The notes under the pieces are model-generated. The model had not been told where the DNA came from. It did no database searches and was given only the letters and a program-made list of their open reading frames with translations. Positions 1 through 8,340 of a DNA stretch of 64,000 bases are shown piece after piece. The stretch's first letter is position 1. Every line of letters begins with the position of its first letter. Made by a program: the position numbers and the translations under genes. The stretch lies in the NCBI GenBank assembly GCA_934255405.1, contig CAKQNT010000009.1:4056-68055 (forward strand). The letters are read 5' to 3'. This DNA is from an uncultured Alphaproteobacteria bacterium. Lineage in GTDB: Bacteria > Pseudomonadota > Alphaproteobacteria > RF32 > CAG-239.

Positions 1-1439
1 CCGTCATGGTTGTTTTCGCCATTGCTAATATTGTGCTTGTGATTATAAGCAGTCAGATCGTGCAGGCAAAAACCATCGTGCGCAGTCACAAAATTTACAC
101 TCGCCCAGATATCGCGGTTGTTGTAATTAAAAACATCGCTGGAACCGGAAATACGGCTGGCCATCTCGGCAGTCTGTCCTCCGTCGCCTTTCCAAAAACG
201 ACGCAAGTTGTCTCGGTATTTGTCATTCCATTCTGCCCAGCCGGGGAGAAACGCCCCCACCTGATATCCGCCATAGCCGATATCCCATGGTTCGGCAATC
301 AATTTAACCCCACGCAAAATCGGATCTTGAGCTACGGCATACAAGAAACCGCTTTGCTGCGTAAATGATGTGTGCTGGCGAGACAACGTCGGCGCCAAAT
401 CAAAACGAAAACCATCAACATGCATTTCCTGCACCCAATAACGCAGAGAATCCATTACCAGACGCAACACTTGAGGATGCTGGACATTAAAAGAGGCGCC
501 GCAGCCGGTGGAATCATAATAGTATCTTTTGTTGTCGGGATTGAGAGTGTAGTAAGAGCTGTTATCTATACCGCGGTAGCACAATGTCGGTCCCATCTGG
601 TTGCCCTCGCCGGTGTGATTATACACAACATCGAGCAAAACCTCCAAACCATGGCGGTGCATGGTCTTGACCATGTCTTTAATTTCATCCAAACTGTTGC
701 CGGACAAATAAGACTGTTCGGGAGCAAAAAAACTAAAGTTCTCGTATCCCCAATAATTATCGGTAATGTAGCCTCTTTTGTGGCGATTGCCAAAAAAAGC
801 GTGAATAGGCAAAAATTCTACTGCCGTTATACCCAGCCATTTGATGTAGTTGATAACCGAACTGTGAGCAAAGCCGGCAAAGGTTCCGCGTTTGGCATCG
901 GGTACTGAAGGTTGCAGCATGGTGTAGCCGCGAAGGTGAGTTTCATAGATTATGCTCTCTTCAAACTTGTGCGCGGGTTTGACATCGCCGCTCCAATCAT
1001 AGTTATCTTCCACCACCACCGACTTGGGCACATAGGGCGCGGAATCAAGCTCGCTGAAAGACAAATCTTTGTCCGGACTGTCAACATCATAGCCAAAAAT
1101 GGCCTTATTCCAAATCAATTTGCCGACAAGTTTTTTGCCATAGGGATCAATCAGCAGTTTGTTGGGATTAAAACGCAAACCCTCTGCCGGATTATACGGA
1201 CCGTAGACACGATAGCCATACACCAAATCAGGTTTTGCACCTTCAAGATATATGTGCCATATATTGTTATCGTGCAGAGTGACCGGATAGCGCTCCAATT
1301 CCTCAGAACCGGATTTATCGAAAATGCAGAGTTCAACCTTTTCGGCATGTGCCGAAAACAGCGCAAAATTTACACCTTTGCCGTCATAAGTTGAGCCAAG
1401 TGGGGTGGAACTTCCGCTCGCGATTTTGAACTCTGCCAT
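1..1439 (-). CDS. glgX: glycogen debranching enzyme GlgX, C-terminus cut by window edge
   Basis: This gene is read on the minus strand from ATG at 1439 (MAEFKIASG...) and stays open to position 1, so about 479 residues are visible and the C-terminus lies outside the window. GlgX hydrolyses alpha-1,6 branches left on glycogen by phosphorylase. An N-terminal CBM48-like domain is followed by the GH13 barrel. The four conserved GH13 regions are visible: DVVYNHTGEG, GFRFDLAPTL (catalytic Asp), LIAEPWD (catalytic Glu) and FVTAHDGF. It lies 13 bp downstream of glgB on the same strand, so the two are very probably one glycogen operon. The family call is secure. The only limit is truncation by the window, not by mutation. 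Confidence 0.93.
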   Translation of the reverse strand, partial: MAEFKIASGSSTPLGSTYDGKGVNFALFSAHAEKVELCIFDKSGSEELERYPVTLHDNNIWHIYLEGAKPDLVYGYRVYGPYNPAEGLRFNPNKLLIDPYGKKLVGKLIWNKAIFGYDVDSPDKDLSFSELDSAPYVPKSVVVEDNYDWSGDVKPAHKFEESIIYETHLRGYTMLQPSVPDAKRGTFAGFAHSSVINYIKWLGITAVEFLPIHAFFGNRHKRGYITDNYWGYENFSFFAPEQSYLSGNSLDEIKDMVKTMHRHGLEVLLDVVYNHTGEGNQMGPTLCYRGIDNSSYYTLNPDNKRYYYDSTGCGASFNVQHPQVLRLVMDSLRYWVQEMHVDGFRFDLAPTLSRQHTSFTQQSGFLYAVAQDPILRGVKLIAEPWDIGYGGYQVGAFLPGWAEWNDKYRDNLRRFWKGDGGQTAEMASRISGSSDVFNYNNRDIWASVNFVTAHDGFCLHDLTAYNHKHNISNGENNHD

Positions 1440-1452
1440 ATTGCCATCCTGA

Positions 1453-3645
1453 TTATCTTATCGGTTTAATAACGATAGTGGATAAAGGCGGCAAACGCAG
1501 CTCTATGGAATAAGGCTTGTTGTTCCACTCGCCTTCATGAGCCTGCATAAAGCCCTCATTCTTTACGCCACTACCCCAGTAGTTTACATCATCACTGTTA
1601 AAGATTTCTTGATAACGGCAATTTTCCGGAACTCCGATACGATAATTTTCTCTAACCACCGGCGTAAAGTTGGAAATGGCAATCAAATAATCTCCAGGTT
1701 CGTAACCTTTGCGCATGTATGAAATCACACTATCATCAGAGTTGGAATGATCTATCCACTCAAAACCGCGATAGTCAAAATCTTGCTGGTACAAAGCCGT
1801 GTTTCCCTTATACATCAGGTTTAGATCACGCACGCAGTTCTGCATTCCTTTGTACATAGGATAATCCAGCAAGAACCAGCGCAAACCCTCTTCGGAATTC
1901 CACTCCCAATCCTGCCCGAACTCACAGCCCATAAACAAAAGTTTTTTGCCGGGGTGAGTATACATAAAACCATAATAAGCTCTGAGATTGGCAAACTTTT
2001 GCCACTCGTCACCAGGCATTTTTGACAACATGGAGCCTTTGCCGTGAACAACCTCATCGTGCGAAATCGGCAAGATAAAGTTCTCATTAAAAGCATATAG
2101 CAGACCAAACGTCAGCATACCATGGTGATATTTGCGATGTATCGGGTCATGCGATATGTATTTCAGAGTATCGTTCATCCAGCCCATATTCCACTTGTAG
2201 CCGAAACCCAATCCGCCCATTGAAGTCGGACGAGAAACCATCGGCCACGCGGTAGACTCTTCTGCAATGGTAACAGCGCCTTTTACCTGAGAATAGGCAA
2301 GCTCGTTCATGCGGCGCAAAAAGGCTATCGCCTCTATATTCTCGTTGCCGCCGTATATATTGGGAATCCACTCGCCGTTCTTGCGCGAATAATCCAAATA
2401 CAGCATAGAAGCAACCGCATCAACGCGCAGTCCGTCAATGTGATATTCCTTGAGCCAATACACAGCGCTGGCGCACAAATAGTTCATAACCTCGGTACGG
2501 CCGTAGTTATAAATCTTGGTACCCCAATCGGTATGTTCACCCTTGCGGGGGTCAGCATGCTCGTATAAGTGAGTACCATCAAACTCGTTAAGCCCGTGTC
2601 CATCTTTGGGGAAGTGAGCCGGAACCCAATCCATAATAACAGCGATGCCGGCCTGATGAAATTTATCAATCAGATAGCGCAAATCGTCAGGCGTGCCGAA
2701 GCGACTGGTCGGAGCAAACATTCCAATCACCTGATAACCCCAAGAGCTGTCCAACGGGTGCTCCGACAACGGCAAAAACTCAACGTGAGTAAAGCCCATA
2801 TTCATAACATAGGGAATCAGGGTATCTGCCAATTCACGGTAGGTCATATATTCATTACCGTCTTTGCGGCGCCACGAGCCAAGATGCACCTCATAAATAG
2901 ACATCGGCTTATCAAACGAGTTGTGCTCCTCGCGATAATCCATCCAATTTTTATCACTCCAATCATAGTGATTTATATCATACACAATAGAAGCGGTATT
3001 AGGACGTTTTTCGGAATAAAAAGCCAGCGGATCCGCCTTTACAAGGATTGATCCGTCTTGAGTTTTTATCTCATATTTGTATAGTTCACCCTCGTGAATA
3101 TTGGGGATAAAAATATCCCAAACTCCGCAGGTTGGATGCTTGCGCATGGCGTTGACGCGGCCGTCCCAATTGTTAAAATTTCCTACCACGCTGACACGTT
3201 TGGCATTGGGTGCCCAAACGGCAAAACTAACACCTTTTACACCGTTTAGTTCAAGTGGGTGCGCCCCTAATTTTTTGTAAATTTCCAGATGCTTTCCCTC
3301 TGCCAAAAGATAGACATCCATATCACCAAGGACTGAGGGAAAACGATATGGATCTTCTGCCTCATAAGTTACACCCATATCATTTTCGATACGGAATTTA
3401 TAGGCAAAATTTTCAATTTTTCCAAGGTTAATTTGATAGAAACCGCGATCATCAACTTTGGTCATTTCTCCCAAGGAATCACCTTGCGCATTGAGTAGTT
3501 CAACCTTGTTGGTATGAGGCTGATAAGTGCGGATAAAAACTTCTTTACTGCCTTTGTCTTTATGGATACCGAGCACCGCAAAAACATTGCCGTGGTCACC
3601 ATCTATAACGGCTTCCAGTTCTTCTTTCGATAATAAGTTTTCCAT
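1453..3645 (-). CDS. glgB: 1,4-alpha-glucan branching enzyme GlgB
   Basis: A 730-residue cytosolic enzyme that introduces alpha-1,6 branches into glycogen. The N-terminal CBM48 domain (SFAVWAPNAKRVSVVGNFNNW) precedes a GH13 barrel with the expected motifs DWVPAHFP, GLRVDAVASM (nucleophile Asp), AEESTAWP (acid/base Glu) and LPISHDEVVHGK. The length is normal for the family. The open frame extends nine codons further upstream, but I chose ATG 3645 (MENLLSKEE) because AAGGA lies at the right distance before it. It is first in an apparent glgB-glgX operon. The upstream region to 3840 is AT-rich and would hold the promoter, but I do not assign boxes. Confidence 0.96.
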   Translation of the reverse strand: MENLLSKEELEAVIDGDHGNVFAVLGIHKDKGSKEVFIRTYQPHTNKVELLNAQGDSLGEMTKVDDRGFYQINLGKIENFAYKFRIENDMGVTYEAEDPYRFPSVLGDMDVYLLAEGKHLEIYKKLGAHPLELNGVKGVSFAVWAPNAKRVSVVGNFNNWDGRVNAMRKHPTCGVWDIFIPNIHEGELYKYEIKTQDGSILVKADPLAFYSEKRPNTASIVYDINHYDWSDKNWMDYREEHNSFDKPMSIYEVHLGSWRRKDGNEYMTYRELADTLIPYVMNMGFTHVEFLPLSEHPLDSSWGYQVIGMFAPTSRFGTPDDLRYLIDKFHQAGIAVIMDWVPAHFPKDGHGLNEFDGTHLYEHADPRKGEHTDWGTKIYNYGRTEVMNYLCASAVYWLKEYHIDGLRVDAVASMLYLDYSRKNGEWIPNIYGGNENIEAIAFLRRMNELAYSQVKGAVTIAEESTAWPMVSRPTSMGGLGFGYKWNMGWMNDTLKYISHDPIHRKYHHGMLTFGLLYAFNENFILPISHDEVVHGKGSMLSKMPGDEWQKFANLRAYYGFMYTHPGKKLLFMGCEFGQDWEWNSEEGLRWFLLDYPMYKGMQNCVRDLNLMYKGNTALYQQDFDYRGFEWIDHSNSDDSVISYMRKGYEPGDYLIAISNFTPVVRENYRIGVPENCRYQEIFNSDDVNYWGSGVKNEGFMQAHEGEWNNKPYSIELRLPPLSTIVIKPIR

Positions 3646-3869
3646 CAGATATTTCCTTAAAATTGACAACATAATTGAGGCATTTTACAGCGCAAAACAC
3701 CCGCTTAAATTATCTATAATTTCTTATAATTTTAAATGCAAGCTTTTTAAGGTAACAATCAGAAAATATTTCATAAAATCCACATTTTCTCGCATTAGGT
3801 GTTGACGGATAAAAAATTAAATGTATATTAATTGATGTTTACCGAACTTTTTATTTGGAGTTATCGATT

Positions 3870-4118
3870 ATGATTAAAAACAACGAAAAAGCTATCCAAG
3901 AGGCAGCTTATTTCATCTGGCAAAATGCCGGTTGTCCGCAGGGTCAGGACGAATATTTCTGGTCAATGGCTGTTGAACAAATCAACAATTGCAACAAGTC
4001 TAAATGCAGCTCAAAGAGCAGCTCTTCTTGCAAATCTTCCAGCGCCAAGAAATCTTCTTCCGCTAAGAAAGTTTCTGCTTCTTCAAAGTCTTCTTCAGTA
4101 AAAAAATCTTCTAAGTAA
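3870..4118 (+). CDS. small DUF2934-like protein with Ser/Lys-rich tail
   Basis: An 82-residue protein starting at ATG 3870 (MIKNNEKAIQEAAYFIWQNA), preceded by a GGAG ribosome site. Residues 1-45 match the DUF2934 pattern: an alpha-helical segment with AAYFIWQNAGCPQGQDEYFW. From about residue 48 the protein becomes low-complexity Ser/Lys/Ala (KSSS, AKKSSSAKK), strongly basic, resembling histone-like or phosphorylatable tails. A clear paralogue lies at 24860-25186 with the same arrangement. Function is unknown. A nucleic-acid-binding role is inference from the basic tail alone. It is monocistronic and followed by a strong terminator. Confidence 0.75.
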   Translation: MIKNNEKAIQEAAYFIWQNAGCPQGQDEYFWSMAVEQINNCNKSKCSSKSSSSCKSSSAKKSSSAKKVSASSKSSSVKKSSK

Positions 4119-4147
4119 TTCAAGGTTTTATGCACTGAAAGCATTAC

Positions 4148-4180
4148 AAAAAAGTTCCGTTATTTGCGGAACTTTTTTTT
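4148..4180. terminator. bidirectional rho-independent terminator
   Basis: A perfect stem GTTCCG (4154-4159) / CGGAAC (4167-4172), extended by A/T pairs, with a T-run on both strands. It ends the DUF2934 gene (+) and the convergent TPR-methyltransferase gene (-), whose stop codon lies inside the T-run. Confidence 0.85.
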
Positions 4181-5489
4181 ATTTTTTTCGAGCCCAAACA
4201 ATCCAGCCTTTTACTGTTTTTTCGGCCTCTTTGCGCAAGGAACAAGGGGTGAAAATTTGCTCTGTAAAACCCGCAGCAGAAAGGGTCTTTTTCAGATAAT
4301 TTTTATGATGCAAAAAACGTCCGGAGAGATGTTGTTGCCAACCTTTTTTATCTGTGCATCCGGAGCTGGCGCTAAACACCAAAGCCCCATTTTTTTGTAA
4401 AGAATCCGCGCATAATTTTAAGAGATTTTCCAAAGTACCAAAATAGGTAAATACATCGGCAGCAACAATCAAATTAAAGGTATTTTTATGCCGAGCAAGA
4501 AAGTTTTCAGCGTCATCGCAAAACAATTTTTTATAAAGTTTTTTGGCGGCGGATTTTTGTAGCATTTGTTCTGAAATATCCACGCCAACAATTTGTTTTT
4601 TAGCAAAAAAAGAATCTAATTTTTCCGCCGCTAAACCGGTACCGCAGCCTATATCCAAAATACGAGGATTTTCAGAAATAAGCGAGCGTTTTTCAGCCAC
4701 AATATCGGCAATTTTTTGCGGTGCCGAATATTCCAAACCATGCAAAATTTCTTCAAAAGAATCCGCAAAATTGTCAAACACCTGCCGGACATAAACAGGA
4801 TTGGATTTTACAAAACCGGCAGCAGGGAAAAATGAATTTTTGCTCTGTTTAACAATTCCGTTATCGGCATATTTTTGACACCAATTTTGCAAATACGGAG
4901 CAACAAAACCACGCCCCTTCTCCAACGCAATCTCATATAGTGCATAAGCAAAATTCAGGTGTTGAGAATCTGCTCCGCCACTCTGCTCCACAGCCTGCCA
5001 GCCCGCATCCAGAGCAAGTGTAAAATTACCGTTTTTCTGCGCCGCCTGAGAGAGCATATTCCATACCCAAAAATCTGTCTGCCGATGCTGCAGATATTTT
5101 AAGAATCCGTTTTCTGCCGCGGCAAAATTTTCTTGTTCAAAGGCTAATTCTGCCCGTGCCAGTTCAGCGTAGTTTTCTTCGGTCAAACATGAAAAAATTT
5201 GCTCAGCCTCTGCATATTTTTTTTGCCGCAGCAAGGCCTCAAACAAATTCATCAGCACACTTTGATTTTGCGAATCTGTTTGCAGAACACACCGATAATA
5301 TTTTACGGCATCAGCGTAGGCTCCTTCTACAAAACAGAGATTGCCCATCAGAATCTGCACCGCCGCATCTGACGGATTTTTTTTGAGCAGATATTCCGCA
5401 GCCCGACGAGCCGCGAAATAATTGCCATCTTGATAATCTGCCAGCGCCGCGCTGATTGTGTATCTATGTTTTTTAAAAAATGAAAGCAC
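4179..5489 (-). CDS. TPR-repeat protein fused to SAM-dependent methyltransferase
   Basis: 436 residues. Roughly residues 1-215 form tetratricopeptide-type helical repeats (NYFAARRAAEYLLKKNPSDA, then AYADAVKYYRCVLQTDSQN, and so on). From about residue 270 a class I methyltransferase begins, with the motif I glycine loop RILDIGCGTG, an acidic motif II (IVGVDISEQM), a DD/AE motif (CDDAENF) and LIVAADVFTYFG. This is the Methyltransf_11/12 type. TPR-methyltransferase fusions of this kind occur in proteobacteria, but the substrate is unknown. No signal peptide is visible, so it is probably cytosolic. It is transcribed convergently with the small upstream gene and shares its terminator. Confidence 0.85.
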   Translation of the reverse strand: MLSFFKKHRYTISAALADYQDGNYFAARRAAEYLLKKNPSDAAVQILMGNLCFVEGAYADAVKYYRCVLQTDSQNQSVLMNLFEALLRQKKYAEAEQIFSCLTEENYAELARAELAFEQENFAAAENGFLKYLQHRQTDFWVWNMLSQAAQKNGNFTLALDAGWQAVEQSGGADSQHLNFAYALYEIALEKGRGFVAPYLQNWCQKYADNGIVKQSKNSFFPAAGFVKSNPVYVRQVFDNFADSFEEILHGLEYSAPQKIADIVAEKRSLISENPRILDIGCGTGLAAEKLDSFFAKKQIVGVDISEQMLQKSAAKKLYKKLFCDDAENFLARHKNTFNLIVAADVFTYFGTLENLLKLCADSLQKNGALVFSASSGCTDKKGWQQHLSGRFLHHKNYLKKTLSAAGFTEQIFTPCSLRKEAEKTVKGWIVWARKK

Positions 5490-5573
5490 GTCGTTCCCTA
5501 GAATCTGAAATCTGATTTTGGATATAGTTTATAACGGCAGGCATAATAAGTGGTTAACATCAGCGTTAAGACA

Positions 5574-5603
5574 CAAAAAAAGCTCCGAATAAATCGGAGC
5601 TAA
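5574..5603 (-). terminator. terminator of tRNA-Leu
   Basis: Stem AGCTCCGA / TCGGAGCT with a 5-nt loop, followed on the minus strand by a seven-T run. It lies 4 nt past the tRNA-Leu 3' end. Confidence 0.85.
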
Positions 5604-5607
5604 TAAA

Positions 5608-5693
5608 TGGTAGGGGTAGTCAGACTTGAACTGACACGGCCTGAGGCCACAAGATTTTGAGTCTAGCGCGTCTACCAGTTCCGCCATACCCCC
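5608..5693 (-). tRNA. tRNA-Leu (anticodon CAA)
   Basis: An 86-nt class II tRNA with a long variable arm. The acceptor GGGGGTA pairs with TACCCCT (G1-U72 wobble), CCA is encoded, the D-loop AACTGGTAGACG and the T-arm GTTCAAGTC are normal. The seven-base anticodon loop reads CTCAAAA, giving anticodon CAA (UUG codon). One T-T mismatch is present in the anticodon stem. Confidence 0.93.
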
Positions 5694-5793
5694 ATATCAT
5701 TGTGAGTGAATAGATAATCTATTTAATCTTTTCAGTCAACAACTTTTTTTAATCAAATGCATTTTTTTTATTTTTTGCCGTAAATTCTTCCGG

Positions 5794-6168
5794 TTATTGA
5801 GCATCTGCTCCGTCTCCGGACAGCCCTTTGGCAATATTCATATTAATGCTTATCAGAGCGTTTAGTTTTTCAGGCGCAGGATTTGCCATCACGTCAACAG
5901 TTCTTTTGAAAACAAATACAGCCAGCGACAAGATATTTCTTTTTATTTCTGCAGGCTGCGGGCAGTCTTCCTCGTTCATGGCAGAAGCAATAATAGCCCA
6001 TAGTTTGCGGTTTTTTTCTAAAGCCTCTTCAAGCTCACCTTTGCGCTCTTCCCAATGCTCTTTAATAAGATTCAGCCCAGAAGCTGTTCTTATCAAAGCG
6101 CGGCTCTCAAGCTCCGATTCTTTCATACCGGATACTTCATTCTGCGCATAACTCCGTGAGAGGTCCAT
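5794..6168 (-). CDS. flaF: flagellar biosynthesis regulator FlaF
   Basis: 124 residues matching the alphaproteobacterial FlaF family, which promotes flagellin synthesis and secretion, acting opposite FlbT in Caulobacter. The family signature is visible: ESRALIRTASGL, then a charged stretch, NRKLWAIIASA, and the C-terminal block NILSLAVFVFKRT followed by PEKLNALISINMNIAKGL. It stands alone between tRNA-Leu and a divergent binding-protein gene and is not next to flbT or flagellin. The flagellin end at 63.9 kb and flgE at 25.2 kb confirm that the genome encodes a flagellum, with dispersed genes. The ribosome site is weak. Confidence 0.85.
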   Translation of the reverse strand: MDLSRSYAQNEVSGMKESELESRALIRTASGLNLIKEHWEERKGELEEALEKNRKLWAIIASAMNEEDCPQPAEIKRNILSLAVFVFKRTVDVMANPAPEKLNALISINMNIAKGLSGDGADAQ

Positions 6169-6283
6169 ATCTGTTTATATCCTTATTGAAAATAAAAGTT
6201 TTCTTAATACAATTACGTTAGTATAATAGTAACTTAAAGTTACCGAAAGGTAAAGAACAAAACGAAATTCATAGGAATATTTA

Positions 6284-7150
6284 ATGAAAAAAGCCCTATT
6301 TTCAAGTATTATAATCGGATTATCCCTGATTTGGGCCGCATCCGGCTCGGCATTTGTCCGCTATGAAGATAAACACCCGCAAAAAGTAAGAGAAGTGAGA
6401 ATCACCGGCTTTATAGACTATGCTCCGTTTGGCTATACCGAACACCCTGAGCGGCCTTTGTACGGCAAATTTTATACCGTCTTTCAGCCGATGATTGATA
6501 CTCTGCAGCAGGAAAACAATCTGAAAATTCTCTATGAACTTTCTAAACGCGACTTTCCGGCACAAGTGCAAGATGCGCGTCAGGGCAAGGTAGATATTGT
6601 GTTGGGAGCATATCATGACACGGAATTGTTCAAAGGACTACAACTTATTTATCCGGCAGCTCTGGTAAATCCGATTACAATTTTTATGTTGCCGAATCGG
6701 ATTAACGAAATAAAGACATTAGACGACTTAAAAAAGCTTAAAGGAGTGCGAACCTCTAGAGAACAATACACCGACTTTGTGGAAAACCAACTTAAAGCTT
6801 ATGAAATTGAAACTGTCGACAATTCTTATGATATGTTTGAGAGGTTGTTCACAAAAAAGGCGGACTATATTGTTATCAGCCAATATTATGGTATGGTTGA
6901 GGCTTCAAAACTCGGTATCCGTAATCAAATCAGCATTGCCAAGCAGACTATTTGGCAAGTACCGATGTTTATTGGCATTTCCAAACTTTCTAAAGAACGC
7001 AAAATGCTGAGCCAAAAGCTGACCAGATATTTGGAGGAGCCAAAGAATCGGGAGCTGCTGATGCAGAATCTGATTAGGATTGTAAACGAAGCGGAAATTG
7101 CCGCACAGGGACTTGTGCCGCCAACTTTCGGGCTTGAACAAAAACAATAA
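6284..7150 (+). CDS. periplasmic solute-binding protein, family 3
   Basis: A 288-residue exported protein. The signal peptide spans residues 1-24 (MKKALFSSIIIGLSLIWAASGSAF). The mature protein has the family 3 substrate-binding fold: an early GFIDYAPFGY segment, then VDIVLGAYHDTE, TIFMLPNRINEIKTLDDLKKLKG in the second lobe, and the hinge return KADYIVISQYYGM. Such proteins usually bind amino acids for an ABC transporter, but no permease or ATPase gene is adjacent, so the ligand is unknown and it could serve as an orphan or sensory binding protein. It is transcribed divergently from flaF. Confidence 0.8.
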   Translation: MKKALFSSIIIGLSLIWAASGSAFVRYEDKHPQKVREVRITGFIDYAPFGYTEHPERPLYGKFYTVFQPMIDTLQQENNLKILYELSKRDFPAQVQDARQGKVDIVLGAYHDTELFKGLQLIYPAALVNPITIFMLPNRINEIKTLDDLKKLKGVRTSREQYTDFVENQLKAYEIETVDNSYDMFERLFTKKADYIVISQYYGMVEASKLGIRNQISIAKQTIWQVPMFIGISKLSKERKMLSQKLTRYLEEPKNRELLMQNLIRIVNEAEIAAQGLVPPTFGLEQKQ

Positions 7151-7211
7151 GCGGCTTGACCTTTGAGCGGAATAGATTAATATTGTTTATGAATGTTAGA
7201 GGTTTTTGAAA

Positions 7212-7877
7212 ATGGTTTTGTTGGTTCATCATCCGGTTTCGCCGCACTCGCGCAAAATTCGCCTGCAAATGGGAGAGAAGAAAATGCTCTTTTTCCTGCG
7301 GGAGGAAGAGCCATGGAAACTCTCGGAAGAAATTTATAAACTTAATCCGGCCGGTGAACTGCCGATATTTGTCAGTGATGGTAATACTATAGCCGGACAC
7401 TATGCCATTAGCGAATATCTGGAAGAAATATCTCAAGATGTTTCGCTTATATTCGGCGAGCCCAAGCAAAAGGCAGAAATCAGACGGCTGACCGATTGGT
7501 TTGATAACAAATTCTATCGCGAAGTGTATCGCAATATAGTGTTTGAAAAAGTGCACAAACGCTTTGCTAACGGCAGTGCTCCAGATTCACGCATCCTCAA
7601 GACCGGACTGAACAACCTTATCTATCATTTGGAATATATTGAATGGCTGTTGGACAGAAGACAATATCTGGCAACCGATCAGTTGACATTGGCAGACCTG
7701 TCCGCGGCGGCACAGATTTCTATTGTGGATTATCTGGGCAGCGTGCCGTGGGAGAGCTTTAAGAATGCCAAAATATGGTATTCCAAAATTAAATCGCGGC
7801 CGGCGTTTAAGGATCTTCTTAAGGATAATATCAAAGGAATCCTGCCGGCAAAGAACTATGCCAATTTAGACTTTTAG
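7212..7877 (+). CDS. glutathione S-transferase family protein
   Basis: 221 residues from ATG 7212, with AGAGG 9 nt upstream (an in-frame TTG two codons earlier is possible but less likely). The N-terminal thioredoxin-like domain shows HHPVSPHSRKIRL and the cis-proline region NPAGELPIF followed by HYAISEYLEE. The C-terminal helical domain has YLATDQLTLADLSAAAQIS, the N-capping box typical of GSTs. Role: glutathione conjugation or a related thiol reaction in the cytosol, substrate unknown. Similar proteins are common in alphaproteobacteria. It is followed after 10 bp by a lipoprotein gene on the same strand, a likely operon. Confidence 0.88.
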   Translation: MVLLVHHPVSPHSRKIRLQMGEKKMLFFLREEEPWKLSEEIYKLNPAGELPIFVSDGNTIAGHYAISEYLEEISQDVSLIFGEPKQKAEIRRLTDWFDNKFYREVYRNIVFEKVHKRFANGSAPDSRILKTGLNNLIYHLEYIEWLLDRRQYLATDQLTLADLSAAAQISIVDYLGSVPWESFKNAKIWYSKIKSRPAFKDLLKDNIKGILPAKNYANLDF

Positions 7878-7887
7878 GATAGCGCCA

Positions 7888-8340
7888 ATGAATAAAAGAA
7901 TCTATGCCCTTGCAGTCTGCCTAATGATAAGCTCATGCGCGGTGATGTCCGGCGGCGAAGGTCAGGTTGTGTATCATTGGGAGAAGCCCTATACCGGCGT
8001 GGAAAAATTTTCCCGCGACCATGCCGAGTGTCTGATGGAAGCCAAAACTTTCAGCCTATTGCCCGACTTTAGAGTATGGTTCTATTCTGAGGAAACCAAG
8101 CTTAACACCCGCGCGGACTGGAAGTCTTCAAGCGGAATTTGGGCAACATACGTGCCCTACCCCGGAGCACAGCCGTTGATTGTTAATTCCCGCCATGATG
8201 ACAAAGATATGAATCCGGCAAAGTATAGCGCTTGTATGCGGGCAAAATATTATGAAAAACGGACGCACGATATTCCGGAGATTACTAATATAAACCTCTA
8301 TAGGAGAGATGCGCACTTCTGGTCCAAGTGGTTTGAATAG
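7888..8340 (+). CDS. putative lipoprotein, unknown function
   Basis: 150 residues with a lipoprotein signal: MNKRIYALAVCLMISSCAVM, lipobox cysteine at 17. The mature part has no domain I recognise and contains two further cysteines (AECLMEAK, YSACMRAK) that might pair. It starts 10 bp after the GST gene, and its last 43 bases overlap the 3' end of the convergent outer-membrane efflux gene. An unusual feature is the antisense coding overlap of both C-termini. Confidence 0.7.
   Translation: MNKRIYALAVCLMISSCAVMSGGEGQVVYHWEKPYTGVEKFSRDHAECLMEAKTFSLLPDFRVWFYSEETKLNTRADWKSSSGIWATYVPYPGAQPLIVNSRHDDKDMNPAKYSACMRAKYYEKRTHDIPEITNINLYRRDAHFWSKWFE

Noticed and set aside
6..1394. Plus-strand open frames at the left edge
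   Set aside because: They lie opposite glgX, whose conserved motifs are clear on the minus strand, so they are shadows.
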